Origin: Lentzea pudingi
GTDB taxonomy: Bacteria > Actinomycetota > Actinomycetes > Mycobacteriales > Pseudonocardiaceae
DNA length: 64,000 nt
Direction of reading: 5' to 3'
Assembly (NCBI RefSeq): GCF_014646255.1
Contig: NZ_BMNC01000003.1
Location: 908,442-972,441, forward strand
In this document: positions 22,839-31,719 of the stretch, piece after piece
How positions within the stretch are numbered: position 1 is the stretch's first letter
Layout of the letters: each line of letters opens with the position of its first letter
Notes under the pieces: model-generated
Told to the model about the DNA's origin: nothing
Seen by the model: only the letters and a program-made list of their open reading frames with translations
Databases searched by the model: none
Position numbers and translations under genes: made by a program

Positions 22839-23406
22839 GGAATACGAGCGGATCGAGCCGCGGCTGCGGGAGTTCATCGAGAACCAGAAGGTGTTCTTCG
22901 TGGCGACGGCTCCGCTGGCGGGTGACGGGCACGTCAACCTCTCGCCCAAGGGCCGGCAGGGGACGTTGCGGATCCTCGATGACCGCACGGTGGCCTACCT
23001 GGACTTCGGTGGCAGTCACGCCGAGACGATCGCGCATCTGCGGGAGAACGGGCGCGTGACGTTGATGTGGTGCGCGTTCGAGGGGGCGCCGAACATCGTG
23101 CGGATCCACGGCCGCGGTGAGCCGGTGTTCCGCGACGACCCGCGGTTCGCCGGGCTGGCGGCGGGTTTCGGCGAGGCGGACGGGCCGGGGCTGCGGGCGG
23201 TGATCGTAGTGAGCGCGGAGCTGATCAGCGACACGTGCGGGTTCGCGGTGCCGTTCATGGACTACCGCGCCGAACGCGACCTGCACTCGAACCACTTCGG
23301 CCGCAAGAGCGAGGAGGAGTTCCGCGAGTACACGAACAACAAGCCGTACAACATCGCGAGCATCGACGGCCTGCCCGCGATGGAGCTGCCGCTGCCGCCG
23401 CGCTGA
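22831..23406 (+). CDS. Pyridoxamine 5'-phosphate oxidase-family (split-barrel flavin) protein
   Basis: 191 residues. The FMN-binding split barrel is indicated by ENQKVFFVATAP (17-28), GHVNLSPKGRQGT, TVAYLDFGGSHAETIAHLR and GRVTLMWCAFEGAPNIVRIHG. Proteins of this subgroup bind FMN, heme or F420 and are not dedicated PNP oxidases. Its start overlaps the stop of a decayed WYL regulator, which suggests the regulator once controlled it. Confidence 0.85.
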   Translation: MGKEYERIEPRLREFIENQKVFFVATAPLAGDGHVNLSPKGRQGTLRILDDRTVAYLDFGGSHAETIAHLRENGRVTLMWCAFEGAPNIVRIHGRGEPVFRDDPRFAGLAAGFGEADGPGLRAVIVVSAELISDTCGFAVPFMDYRAERDLHSNHFGRKSEEEFREYTNNKPYNIASIDGLPAMELPLPPR

Positions 23407-23506
23407 GTCGAGATCGTCGCGACGGCTCTGTCCCGGGGCATGACGAAGAGCGAGTTCGCAGGCGTTCCTCGGCCGCCCGCTCAGCAGGGAGCGGGCGGTG
23501 TGCCGG

Positions 23507-24793
23507 TCAGCTCGACAGGAAGCGGTCCAGGACGCGCACGCCGAACTCCAGGCCCTGCACGGGTACGCGTTCGTCGACGCCGTGCGCCATCGCCCGGTAG
23601 TCGAACCCCTCGGGCAGCCGCAGCGGTGAGAACCCGTAGCAGTGGATGCCCAGCCGGCTGAACGCCTTGGCGTCGGTGCCGCCGCCCAGGCAGTACGGGA
23701 CGACGGCCGCGGCGGGGTCCTCGTCGCGCAGCGCGTCGGCCATGGCGGTGAACCACGGGGTGTCGATCGGCGCCTCGACGGGTGGCTGGTGCTCGAGGAA
23801 CTCGCGGCTCACCCCGTCGGCCAGCAGCGAGTCGATCGTGGCGACGAGCTCGTCGACGGTGCCGGGCAGGGTGCGGACGTCGAGGTGGGCCGTGGCGGTG
23901 CCGGGGATGACGTTGACCTTGTACCCGGCCTGCAGCATCGTCGGTGTGGTCGAGCAGCGCACGGTGTTCTCCGCCAGTTTCGCGGCGGGTCCGAGCCTGG
24001 CGAGCGTGCCGTCGACGTCGTCGAGGTCGACCTCGACGCCCAGGGCCTTGCCCGCGCCGACGAGGAACGCCTCGACGGTCGGGGTGAGCCGCACGGGGTG
24101 CTGGTGCGCCGCGATGCGGCCCAGTGTGGTCACCAGGGCGGTGACGGCGTTCTGGTCGTTGCGCCGCGACCCGTGCCCGGCGCGGCCGGTGGCGGTGAGC
24201 CTCATGTGCGACGTGCCGCGCTCGGCGGTGCCGATCGGGTAGAGCCGCACGCCGCCGACGTCGTAGGAGAACGCGCCGGACTCGCTGATCGCCGCCCCGA
24301 CCCCGGCGAAGTGGGCGGCGTGGTGCTCCACGAGCCAGTGCGCGCCGTAGGCGCCCTGGTCCTCCTCGTCGGCGACGAACGCCAGCACCACGTCGCGGCG
24401 CGGCCGGCGGCCCTCGGCGTGCCAGCGGCTGAGCACGGCGAGCGTCATCGCGGCCATGTCCTTCATGTCCACCGCGCCCCGGCCGTGCACGAACCCGTCG
24501 CGGATCTCCCCGGCGAACGGGTCGAAGCTCCACTCGGCCGGGTCGGCGGGCACGACGTCGAGGTGCGACTGGACCAGCACGGCGGGCAGCGACGGGTCGG
24601 TGCCGTGCACGCGGGCGAGGACGTTGGTGCGCCGCGGGGCCGGTTCGAGCAGTGTGGCGGGCACGCCGTTGTCGTGCAGGAGCGCCGCGACGTGCTCGGC
24701 GGCCTCCCGTTCGCCGGCGCTCTCGCCACCGCCGCGGTTGGTGGTGTCGAACCGGATCAGCTGTGCGCAGACCTGCGCGACGTCCAGCGGCAT
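23507..24793 (-). CDS. M20-family peptidase (ArgE/DapE/CPG2-like)
   Basis: 428 residues from ATG 24793. Metal and catalytic motifs are intact: VQSHLDVVPAD (His77), GRGAVDMKDM (Asp109), ADEEDQG (Glu143/Glu144) and the C-terminal His in AHGVDERV; LGGGTDAKAF is a further family mark. The expected substrates are dipeptides or N-acyl amino acids. It lies 49 bases downstream of the M55 D-aminopeptidase gene on the same strand. Both are divergent from the peptide ABC transporter, so cytoplasmic breakdown of imported peptides is the likely role. Confidence 0.9.
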   Translation of the reverse strand: MPLDVAQVCAQLIRFDTTNRGGGESAGEREAAEHVAALLHDNGVPATLLEPAPRRTNVLARVHGTDPSLPAVLVQSHLDVVPADPAEWSFDPFAGEIRDGFVHGRGAVDMKDMAAMTLAVLSRWHAEGRRPRRDVVLAFVADEEDQGAYGAHWLVEHHAAHFAGVGAAISESGAFSYDVGGVRLYPIGTAERGTSHMRLTATGRAGHGSRRNDQNAVTALVTTLGRIAAHQHPVRLTPTVEAFLVGAGKALGVEVDLDDVDGTLARLGPAAKLAENTVRCSTTPTMLQAGYKVNVIPGTATAHLDVRTLPGTVDELVATIDSLLADGVSREFLEHQPPVEAPIDTPWFTAMADALRDEDPAAAVVPYCLGGGTDAKAFSRLGIHCYGFSPLRLPEGFDYRAMAHGVDERVPVQGLEFGVRVLDRFLSS

Positions 24794-24842
24794 GAATCCC
24801 ACCGTATCCGCACGTGTGAGGTGGAATCGCCGCAACCCCGTG

Positions 24843-25670
24843 TCAGCCGTAGATGCCCTCGACCGCCTCGGCCGCGATGTGCGTGACGACCTTGAACGCC
24901 TTCATCGCCTCGGTCATCGACGCGGCGTCGAACCCGACGCGGCGTGCCCCGAGCAGCTCGACGGTCGGCACGATCGCGGCGGCGTCGGCCAGGTGCGTGG
25001 CGTCGAACTCGATCTCCACGCGGTGCGGCGCCACGACGCCGGTGGCGCGGCCCGCACAGGCCATGGCGGCGGTGGCCGCTTCTGTGATCTGTGAAGAAGT
25101 CACGGCGGGTGGCAGGCACACGGCCGCGTACCGCGACACGCACTGCTTGACGGCCACGGTCCACGCCGAGGCGGCGTAGGAGACGGCGTCCTCGCACGTG
25201 AGGTCGTCACCGGTCACGAGCAGCACGGGAACGCCGTGTTCGGCGGCGAGTGCGGCGTTGAGCCGGCCCTCGGAGGCGGGCACGCCGTCGAGCCAGACGC
25301 CGGTGATCGAGTTCTCCAGGTAGGTGTGGGCGAGCACGCCGCGGGCGCCCGCGCCGGTGTGGTAGCCGAGAAACACCACTCCGTCCACATCGGAGTCGAT
25401 ACCTTGCATCATCGACAACGGCTTGTGCCGGCCGGTGAGCAGGCGTGCCGCGTCGTGGAGGTCTTCGAGCAGGAGGTTGCGTTGCGAGGAGTGCGCCTCG
25501 TTGACGACCACCTGCTGCGCCCCGCCCGCGACCAGGCCGGTGACGCACGCGTTGACGTCTGCTGTGAACAGGCGCCGGAACCGTTGCCACTGCTCGGTAC
25601 CGGGGATGACGTCCCCGGTCCAGGTGACTCCGGTGGCGCCTTCCATGTCCGCCGAGATCATGATCCGCAC
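24843..25670 (-). CDS. M55-family D-aminopeptidase (DppA-like)
   Basis: 275 residues, GTG at 25670 (ATG at 25661 is possible). The zinc ligands of the DppA family are visible: Asp8 and Glu10 in ISADMEGATG, His60 in NEAHSS, His104 in GYHTGAGARG, and a Glu in the 130s. Bacillus subtilis DppA hydrolyses D-Ala-D-Ala and similar peptides and is encoded at the head of a dipeptide-permease operon. Here the gene is divergent from a full Dpp/Opp transporter only 43 bases away and upstream of an M20 peptidase, which strengthens the assignment. Confidence 0.9.
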   Translation of the reverse strand: MRIMISADMEGATGVTWTGDVIPGTEQWQRFRRLFTADVNACVTGLVAGGAQQVVVNEAHSSQRNLLLEDLHDAARLLTGRHKPLSMMQGIDSDVDGVVFLGYHTGAGARGVLAHTYLENSITGVWLDGVPASEGRLNAALAAEHGVPVLLVTGDDLTCEDAVSYAASAWTVAVKQCVSRYAAVCLPPAVTSSQITEAATAAMACAGRATGVVAPHRVEIEFDATHLADAAAIVPTVELLGARRVGFDAASMTEAMKAFKVVTHIAAEAVEGIYG

Positions 25671-25713
25671 ATCTCGGTAAGTTAGCGGTGGCTGCTGGGG
25701 AAGAGGGGTTTTC

Positions 25714-27471
25714 GTGCGGGTGAAGTTGTGCGCGTTGCTTGCCGTGGCAACGACTCTGGGGCTTTCGGCACCTCCGGCACCGGCGCAGCAGCCGGTGGTG
25801 CTGAAGGTCGCGATCGTGCAGCAGATCGACTCGATGAACCCGTTCCTCGCGGTGTTCCAGTCGAGCACCGAGGTCGGCCGGTTGATGTACGACTACCTGA
25901 CCGCGTACTCCGCGTCGGACCAGTCAGTCACCGAGGGCCTGGCGAACAGGTGGGAGCCCTCGGCCGACAAGCTGACGTGGACCTTCACGGTCCCCGAGGG
26001 CAAGAAGTGGTCCGACGGCGTGCCGATCACCGCCCGCGACGTCGCGTTCACCTTCACCCTGATGATGACCGACGAGGTCGCCCGGACCGCGAACGGCAGC
26101 TTCGTCGCGAACTTCTCGTCCGTCACCGCCACCGACGACCGGACCGTGGTCATCACGACCAAGGCGCCGCAGGTGACGATGCTGGCGCTGGACGTCCCGA
26201 TCGTGCCCAAGCACGTGTGGGAGAAGGCCGGCAGCATCAAGGACTACGCCAACGACCGGATGCCCGTCGTGGGGTCCGGGCCGTTCGTGCTGTCCGAGCA
26301 CGTGCCGGGGCAGTTCATCAAGCTCAAGGCCAACAAGGACTACTGGCGCGGCGCGGCGAAGTTCGACGAGCTGCACTTCGTGTACTTCCAGAACTCCGAC
26401 GCCGCGGTGCAGGCGCTGGGCAAGGGCGAGATCGACCTGGTCAACAGGATGGCACCGGCCCAGTTCGACTCCCTGCAGGGCAAGCCGGGCGTCACCCGCA
26501 ACAAGGCGCAGGGCCGGCGCTTCACCGAGCTGATGATCAACCCCGGCGCGCAGACCCGCACCGGCGAGCCGATCGGTGACGGCAGCCCGGTGCTGCGCGA
26601 CGTGCGGGTGCGCCGGGCGATCGCGCGGGCCATCGATCTGGACGCGCTGATCGCGCGGGTGAACCTCGGGTACGCGGAGAAGGGCGCCGGGCTCGTGCCG
26701 CCGGTGTTCGGCAAGTACCACTGGCAGCCCGGCGCCGCCGAGCTGCGCACGTTCGACCCCGCCGCGGCGAACGCGGCCCTGGACGCCGCCGGGTTGCCCC
26801 GCAAGGCCGACGGCACCCGCTTCCCGCTGCGGTTGATCGGCCGCGCCGGACGCGCCTACGACGAGCAGGCAAGCGAGTACCTCAAGCGGTCGCTGGGCGA
26901 CATCGGCATCCCGCTCGACGTGCGCCTGGTGTCGGACAACCAGCTCAACGAGTCCACCACCGCCGCCACCTACGACCTGGCGTTCTCGGGCTGGTCGACC
27001 AACATCGACCCGGACTTCGTGCTGAGCCTGCACACCTGCGCGCAACGGCCGGGCGCGGACGGCAAGGGCGGCACCACCGACACCTACTTCTGCGACGAGA
27101 CCTACGACAGGCTCTACGCCCAGCAGCTCTCGGAGTTCGACGAAGCCAAGCGCGTCGAGATCGTCAAGCAGATGCAGGCCCGCTTCTACGACCAGGTGCC
27201 CGCCGTCGTGCTCGCCTACGACAACGCGCTGGAGGGCTACCGCTCCGACCACTTCGCCAAGTTCACGACGCAGCCCGCGCAGGGGGGCGTGATCATGGCG
27301 CAGAACGGCATGTGGGGCTACTACGGCGCCGAACCGGCGGTGCGCACCTCGCAGGCCGGGAGCACGGGCTGGGGCGGGTTCGCCGTCGCGGGCGCGGCGG
27401 TCGCGGTGCTGGTGCTGGCGTTCGTGGTGGTGACACGGCGCCGCAAGGCGACGGCGGGGGAGCGCGAGTAG
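25714..27471 (+). CDS. Peptide ABC transporter substrate-binding protein with C-terminal membrane anchor
   Basis: 585 residues, family SBP_bac_5 (DppA/OppA-type binding proteins): signal peptide (residues 1-~24, ending APAQQ), PFLAVFQSSTEVGRLMYDYL, WTFTVPEGKKWSDGVPITA and DVAFTFTLMM. There is no lipobox cysteine. Instead the C-terminus has a transmembrane helix (FAVAGAAVAVLVLAFVVV, about 556-573) followed by TRRRKATAGERE, so the protein is anchored at its C-terminal end. This is unusual for the family. It is the first gene of the transporter operon. Confidence 0.92.
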   Translation: MRVKLCALLAVATTLGLSAPPAPAQQPVVLKVAIVQQIDSMNPFLAVFQSSTEVGRLMYDYLTAYSASDQSVTEGLANRWEPSADKLTWTFTVPEGKKWSDGVPITARDVAFTFTLMMTDEVARTANGSFVANFSSVTATDDRTVVITTKAPQVTMLALDVPIVPKHVWEKAGSIKDYANDRMPVVGSGPFVLSEHVPGQFIKLKANKDYWRGAAKFDELHFVYFQNSDAAVQALGKGEIDLVNRMAPAQFDSLQGKPGVTRNKAQGRRFTELMINPGAQTRTGEPIGDGSPVLRDVRVRRAIARAIDLDALIARVNLGYAEKGAGLVPPVFGKYHWQPGAAELRTFDPAAANAALDAAGLPRKADGTRFPLRLIGRAGRAYDEQASEYLKRSLGDIGIPLDVRLVSDNQLNESTTAATYDLAFSGWSTNIDPDFVLSLHTCAQRPGADGKGGTTDTYFCDETYDRLYAQQLSEFDEAKRVEIVKQMQARFYDQVPAVVLAYDNALEGYRSDHFAKFTTQPAQGGVIMAQNGMWGYYGAEPAVRTSQAGSTGWGGFAVAGAAVAVLVLAFVVVTRRRKATAGERE

Positions 27472-28422
27472 GTGCGTCTGGCCGGTCGGTTCGGTGGTGC
27501 CGCGCTCAGCTTGCTGATGGTGGCGGTGCTGGGCTTCTTCCTGTTCCGGGTGGTGCCGGGCGACCCCGTGGTGTCGATGACGCGCGGCCGCCCGACCACC
27601 GCGGCGATGCAGGCCGAGCTGCGCGCGCAGTTCGGCCTGGACCGCTCCCTGCCCGAGCAGTTCTGGAGCTACTTCACCTCGCTGCTGCGGGGGGATCTGG
27701 GGACGTCGTTCACGTTCCGCCGCCCGGTCGCGGACGTCATCCTCGAACGCCTGGGGCCGACGGTGCTGCTGGTCGGGACGGCGACGCTGATCGCGGTGCT
27801 GCTCGGGCTGTGGCTCGGGGTGCGCTCGGCGTGGCGGCGGGGCTCGGCGTTCGACCGGGTCACGACGGGGGTGTCGCTGACGTTGTGGGCGGTGCCGACG
27901 TTCTGGCTCGGCATGCTGCTGATGATGGTGACGGGGGACCTGTTCCCGTCGCGGGGCATGCGCGACACCGACACGGCGCCGGACTTCGTCTCCCAGGCGC
28001 TCGACGTGGGTCATCACCTGGTGCTGCCGTCGGTGACGCTGGTCGCGGTGGTGTGCGCGGAGTACGCGCTGGTGATGCGGTCGTCGCTGCTCGAGGAGAT
28101 GCACGCCCCCTACCTGACGACCGCGCGTGCCAAGGGCCTGCGCGACGACCTGGTGCGGCGCCGGCACGCCGTGCCGAACGCGGTGCTGCCGGCGATCACG
28201 CTGGTGTTCCTGCGGTTCGGGCTGGTGGTGGCCGGGGCGATCACGACGGAGACGGTGTTCTCCTGGCCGGGGCTGGGGTTGTTGTTCTACGACGCGCTGA
28301 CCGGGCCGGACTACTTCCTGCTGCAGGGGCTGCTGGTGGTGACGGCGGGCGCGGTCGTGGTGATGAACCTGCTGGCCGACCTGCTGCACGGGGTCCTCGA
28401 TCCACGGGTGAAGGTCGTATGA
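27472..28422 (+). CDS. Peptide ABC transporter permease (DppB-like)
   Basis: 316 residues; GTG at 27472 directly follows the stop of the binding-protein gene. Six transmembrane helices, with N-terminal MVAVLGFFLFRVVPGDPV typical of DppB/OppB and the EAA coupling loop EEMHAPYLTTARAKGLRDDL (~207-226). It forms the membrane channel with the next permease. Confidence 0.93.
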   Translation: MRLAGRFGGAALSLLMVAVLGFFLFRVVPGDPVVSMTRGRPTTAAMQAELRAQFGLDRSLPEQFWSYFTSLLRGDLGTSFTFRRPVADVILERLGPTVLLVGTATLIAVLLGLWLGVRSAWRRGSAFDRVTTGVSLTLWAVPTFWLGMLLMMVTGDLFPSRGMRDTDTAPDFVSQALDVGHHLVLPSVTLVAVVCAEYALVMRSSLLEEMHAPYLTTARAKGLRDDLVRRRHAVPNAVLPAITLVFLRFGLVVAGAITTETVFSWPGLGLLFYDALTGPDYFLLQGLLVVTAGAVVVMNLLADLLHGVLDPRVKVV

Positions 28423-29255
28423 GCACGTTCAGGGCCGGGTTGCTGGCCCAGCGCACGGGAACGGCCGGCGCGGCGGTGCTGGTCGCGGCCGCGGTGATCG
28501 CCCTGGTCGCGCCCCTGCTGATCCCCGCGGACGCCTTGGACGTCACGCGGGTGACGGCGGCGGCGTGGCAGCTGCCGGGCGCGGGGCACTGGCTGGGCAC
28601 CGACCACACCGGACGGTCGGTGGCGCTGCTGATGGCGCAGGGCACGGGCACGTCGTTGTTCGTCGGGCTGACGGCGGCGGTGCTGTCGGTTGGCATCGGC
28701 ACGCTCGTGGGTGTGCTGAGCGGTCACTTCGGCGGGTTGCTCGCGGGCGCGCTGCTGCGGGTCACGGACTTCTTCCTGGTGCTGCCGGCGCTGGTGCTGG
28801 CGATCGCGCTGTCGACGGTGCTGCCGCGCGGGCTGGGCACGATCATCCTGGCGATCGGGCTGACGAGCTGGCCGTCGACGGCGCGGATGGTGCGGGCGCA
28901 GACGCTGACGATCGAGGCCCGTCCGTTCGTGGAACGCGCACGCGCGCTGGGCGGCGGCCACGCGCACGTGATCGGACGGCACGTGCTGCCGTCGGTGGTG
29001 CCGCTGGTGCTGGTCAACGCGACCCTGGCGGTGGCGTCGGCGATCGTGGCCGAGTCGACGCTGGCGTTCCTCGGCCTCGGGGATCCGACGCGGATCTCGT
29101 GGGGCGCGCTGCTGCACCAGGCCCAGCTGCACGGCGCGGTGCCGCAGCGGGCGTGGTGGTACCTGCTGCCGCCGGGGCTGGCGATCGTGGCCGTGGTGCT
29201 GGCGTTCACGCTGGTGGGGCGCGCACTCGAAGCCGTTGTGACGCCGAAGAGGTGA
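28419..29255 (+). CDS. Peptide ABC transporter permease (DppC-like)
   Basis: 278 residues; ATG overlaps the DppB-like stop (ATGA at 28419-28422). It has the DppC/OppC marks HWLGTDHTGRSVALLMAQGT (~57-76) and the EAA loop RPFVERARALGGGHAHVIGR (~167-186), with a late LAFLGLGDPTRISWG segment. It pairs with the DppB-like permease. Confidence 0.93.
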   Translation: MSTFRAGLLAQRTGTAGAAVLVAAAVIALVAPLLIPADALDVTRVTAAAWQLPGAGHWLGTDHTGRSVALLMAQGTGTSLFVGLTAAVLSVGIGTLVGVLSGHFGGLLAGALLRVTDFFLVLPALVLAIALSTVLPRGLGTIILAIGLTSWPSTARMVRAQTLTIEARPFVERARALGGGHAHVIGRHVLPSVVPLVLVNATLAVASAIVAESTLAFLGLGDPTRISWGALLHQAQLHGAVPQRAWWYLLPPGLAIVAVVLAFTLVGRALEAVVTPKR

Positions 29256-30784
29256 ACCCGTTGCTGGAGTTGAGGAACCTCACGGTCCACTACGGACCGA
29301 AGTGCGTCGTCAACGACGTCAACCTGACGCTCGCGCCGGGGCAGACGCTGGGCCTGGCGGGTGAGTCGGGGTCGGGCAAGTCGACGGTGGCGATGGCGGT
29401 GCTGCGGCTGCTGCCCAGGGCCGCGCGGGTGCGGGGCGAGGTCCTGCTCGACGGCGACGACGTGGCGACGATGTCGTGGGGCCGGTTGCGGGCGGTGCGG
29501 TGGGCGTCGGCGTCGATCGTGTTCCAGGGCGCGATGCACTCGCTCAACCCGGTGCACCGCGTCGGTGACCAGATCGCCGAGCCGATGCGCCTGCACGGCA
29601 CGCCCGGCAGCGTCGCCGAGCTGCTGGAGCAGGTCGAGCTGCCGCGTGAGAAGGCGCGGGCCTACCCGCACGAGCTGTCGGGCGGGCAGCGGCAGCGGGT
29701 GATGATCGCGATGGCGCTGGCGTGCGGGCCGCGCCTGGTCATCGCGGACGAGCCGACCACCGCGCTCGACGTCGTGGTGCAGGCCCAGGTGCTGGCGGTG
29801 CTGGGGCGCCTGGTCGCCGAGCAGGACCTCGGCCTGTTGATGATCAGCCACGACCTGTCGGTGCTGGCGGAGACGTGTGACGACCTGGCGGTGATGCACC
29901 GCGGCGAGCTGGTGGAGCGCGGCCGGACCCGTGAGGTGATCGCGAACCCCCGCCATCCGCACACCGCGGCGCTGACGGCGGCGTTCCCGGTGATCGGCGA
30001 CCCCGCGCACCGCTGGGCCGAACCCGCCGGCGAGCCGGAGCCGCTGCTGGAGGTCCGGGACCTGGTGGTCGACTACGGGCGCACGCGCGCGGTCGACGGT
30101 GTGGACCTGACGGTCGGGCGGGGCGAGATCGTGGCGCTGGTCGGCCAGTCCGGCTCCGGCAAAACGACACTGGCTCGTACCATAATGGGGCTGCGGACAC
30201 CGTCCTCCGGTCGGGTGATCTTCGACGGTGCCGAGGTGGCCCGCACGGGCCGGGCGCTCAAGGCGTTCCGGCGCCAGGTCCAGCTCGTCCTCCAAGATCC
30301 TTCCAGTGCCCTGAACCCCCGGCACGCGGTGTTCGACGCCGTCGCGGAGGGACTGCGCGTGCACGGTGTCCCCGGCGACGAGGAAGCCCTGGTCACGGCC
30401 GCTGTGGAACGGGCGGAGCTACGTCCGGCGAGCCTGTACCTGGAGTCGTTGCCGCACGAGCTGTCCGGGGGTCAGCAGCAGCGGGTGGTGATCGCCGGGG
30501 CACTGGTGCTGGGGCCCCGTCTGCTGGTGGCCGACGAGCCCGTCGCGTCGCTGGACGCCTCGGTGCGCGGGGAGGTCGTGGCGCTGCTGCTCCGGTTGCG
30601 CCGCGAACTGGGCCTTGCTTCATTGATCATCACGCACGACCTAGGGCTGGCGTGGCAGATCGCCGACCGGGTCGCGGTGATGCACCAGGGGACAATCGTG
30701 GAACAAGGCTCGGTGGAGAAGGTCCTGCTCGCCCCCTCTCACGACTACACGCGTGCGTTGCTGCGCGCGGTGCCGCGGGTGTGA
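29252..30784 (+). CDS. Double ATPase of the peptide ABC transporter (DppD-DppF fusion)
   Basis: 510 residues with two complete ABC domains. First domain: Walker A GESGSGKST (~34-42), signature LSGGQRQR, Walker B LVIADEPTTALD. Second domain: Walker A GQSGSGKTT, signature LSGGQQQR, Walker B LLVADEPVASLD. Fusion of the two ATPases into one chain is common in actinobacterial Opp/Dpp systems. GTG at 29252 overlaps the preceding stop; its own stop overlaps the start of the next gene (GTGTGA). Confidence 0.93.
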   Translation: MNPLLELRNLTVHYGPKCVVNDVNLTLAPGQTLGLAGESGSGKSTVAMAVLRLLPRAARVRGEVLLDGDDVATMSWGRLRAVRWASASIVFQGAMHSLNPVHRVGDQIAEPMRLHGTPGSVAELLEQVELPREKARAYPHELSGGQRQRVMIAMALACGPRLVIADEPTTALDVVVQAQVLAVLGRLVAEQDLGLLMISHDLSVLAETCDDLAVMHRGELVERGRTREVIANPRHPHTAALTAAFPVIGDPAHRWAEPAGEPEPLLEVRDLVVDYGRTRAVDGVDLTVGRGEIVALVGQSGSGKTTLARTIMGLRTPSSGRVIFDGAEVARTGRALKAFRRQVQLVLQDPSSALNPRHAVFDAVAEGLRVHGVPGDEEALVTAAVERAELRPASLYLESLPHELSGGQQQRVVIAGALVLGPRLLVADEPVASLDASVRGEVVALLLRLRRELGLASLIITHDLGLAWQIADRVAVMHQGTIVEQGSVEKVLLAPSHDYTRALLRAVPRV

Positions 30785-31719
30785 GGGTGATCCCGCTCGA
30801 ACACGCCCGCTACCGGGCCTCGCTGACGCCCGCCGAGATCGGGCGGGGCGGGGCCGACGGCTGGGTGCGCGTCGAGGAGGTGCCGGCGCTGGCGGCACTG
30901 GCGTGGCAGGACCTGGGCCGCCCGCCCGGTGTGCTGGGCGAGCTCGCGCAGGCCAGCGAACCCGGGCACGTGCTGGAACTGTGCCGCATCCTCGCCTCGA
31001 CCTCCCGTGTCGACACCGCCGCGGTGTGGCGTTACCTGGCCGCGGACTGGGAGCACACTGGGCAACGCTCCGACGGCCGGCAGCGGTTCCTGCTGGACCG
31101 GGTGATGCGCGGCGAGGGGATGGACTGGCACGACGACGCCGCGCTGATGGGCGCGGTGCGGCCGGAGGAGGTCGACGCGGCGTTCGACCGCGGCGAGGAC
31201 ATGGTCGGGGTGGCGGTGATCGGTCTCGCGTTGTCGTACCCGGACCCGCTGGTGGTCTCGCGGCGGGTGGCCCGCGCGCTGGACCACAACCGCATCGAGG
31301 TCCGCCGCCAGGGCGCGACGGCGCTCGCGCACGTGGCCCGCCTGCACGGGGTGGTGTCGCGGGAGTGCCTGGAGGTGCTGCGCCGCCATCCCGACGAGGT
31401 GGCGCAGGACGACCTGTGGACGTTCATCGCGCACCGCAGGCTGCCGGCGTGGCTGTGGTGGCGGCGGCTCAGGTCACGGCCAGCGCGGCGAGTTCGGCGC
31501 GCACGGCGGTCTCGGTTACGCGGTTGCGCTGTCCCAGCGCACGCCGCAGCGCGTCCTCGAAGTGCTGCCGGGCCTCGTCGAGGTCGCCTCGGTCGCGCGC
31601 GACCAGACCGCGTTGCACGGCGATGTGACAGCGCATCTCGTCGGGCCCGTACCAGCCGACCGGGCACAGCTCCCACGCCCGGTCGCACTCCGCTCGTGCG
31701 GTCGCGTGGTCACCGGTGA
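30781..31719 (+). CDS. HEAT-repeat-like protein at the end of the transporter operon
   Basis: GTG at 30781 overlaps the ATPase stop, so it is co-translated. Residues 1-~225 are helical with HEAT/armadillo-like features (RRVARALDHNRIEVRRQGAT, ALAHVARLHGVVSRECLEVL). No catalytic motif is seen. From about 31469 the frame continues without a stop for 250 bases antisense to the SARP gene as an Arg-rich sequence; the biologically meaningful protein probably ends near WLWWRRL (about 31470), and the stop may have been lost or sit after a missed base. Function unknown. Confidence 0.6.
   Translation: MRVIPLEHARYRASLTPAEIGRGGADGWVRVEEVPALAALAWQDLGRPPGVLGELAQASEPGHVLELCRILASTSRVDTAAVWRYLAADWEHTGQRSDGRQRFLLDRVMRGEGMDWHDDAALMGAVRPEEVDAAFDRGEDMVGVAVIGLALSYPDPLVVSRRVARALDHNRIEVRRQGATALAHVARLHGVVSRECLEVLRRHPDEVAQDDLWTFIAHRRLPAWLWWRRLRSRPARRVRRARRSRLRGCAVPAHAAARPRSAAGPRRGRLGRARPDRVARRCDSASRRARTSRPGTAPTPGRTPLVRSRGHR

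Noticed and set aside
25924..28389. An 821-codon minus-strand open frame opposite the peptide transporter genes
   Set aside because: Arg/His/Gln-rich shadow of high-G+C coding sequence; both plus-strand genes have clear family motifs.
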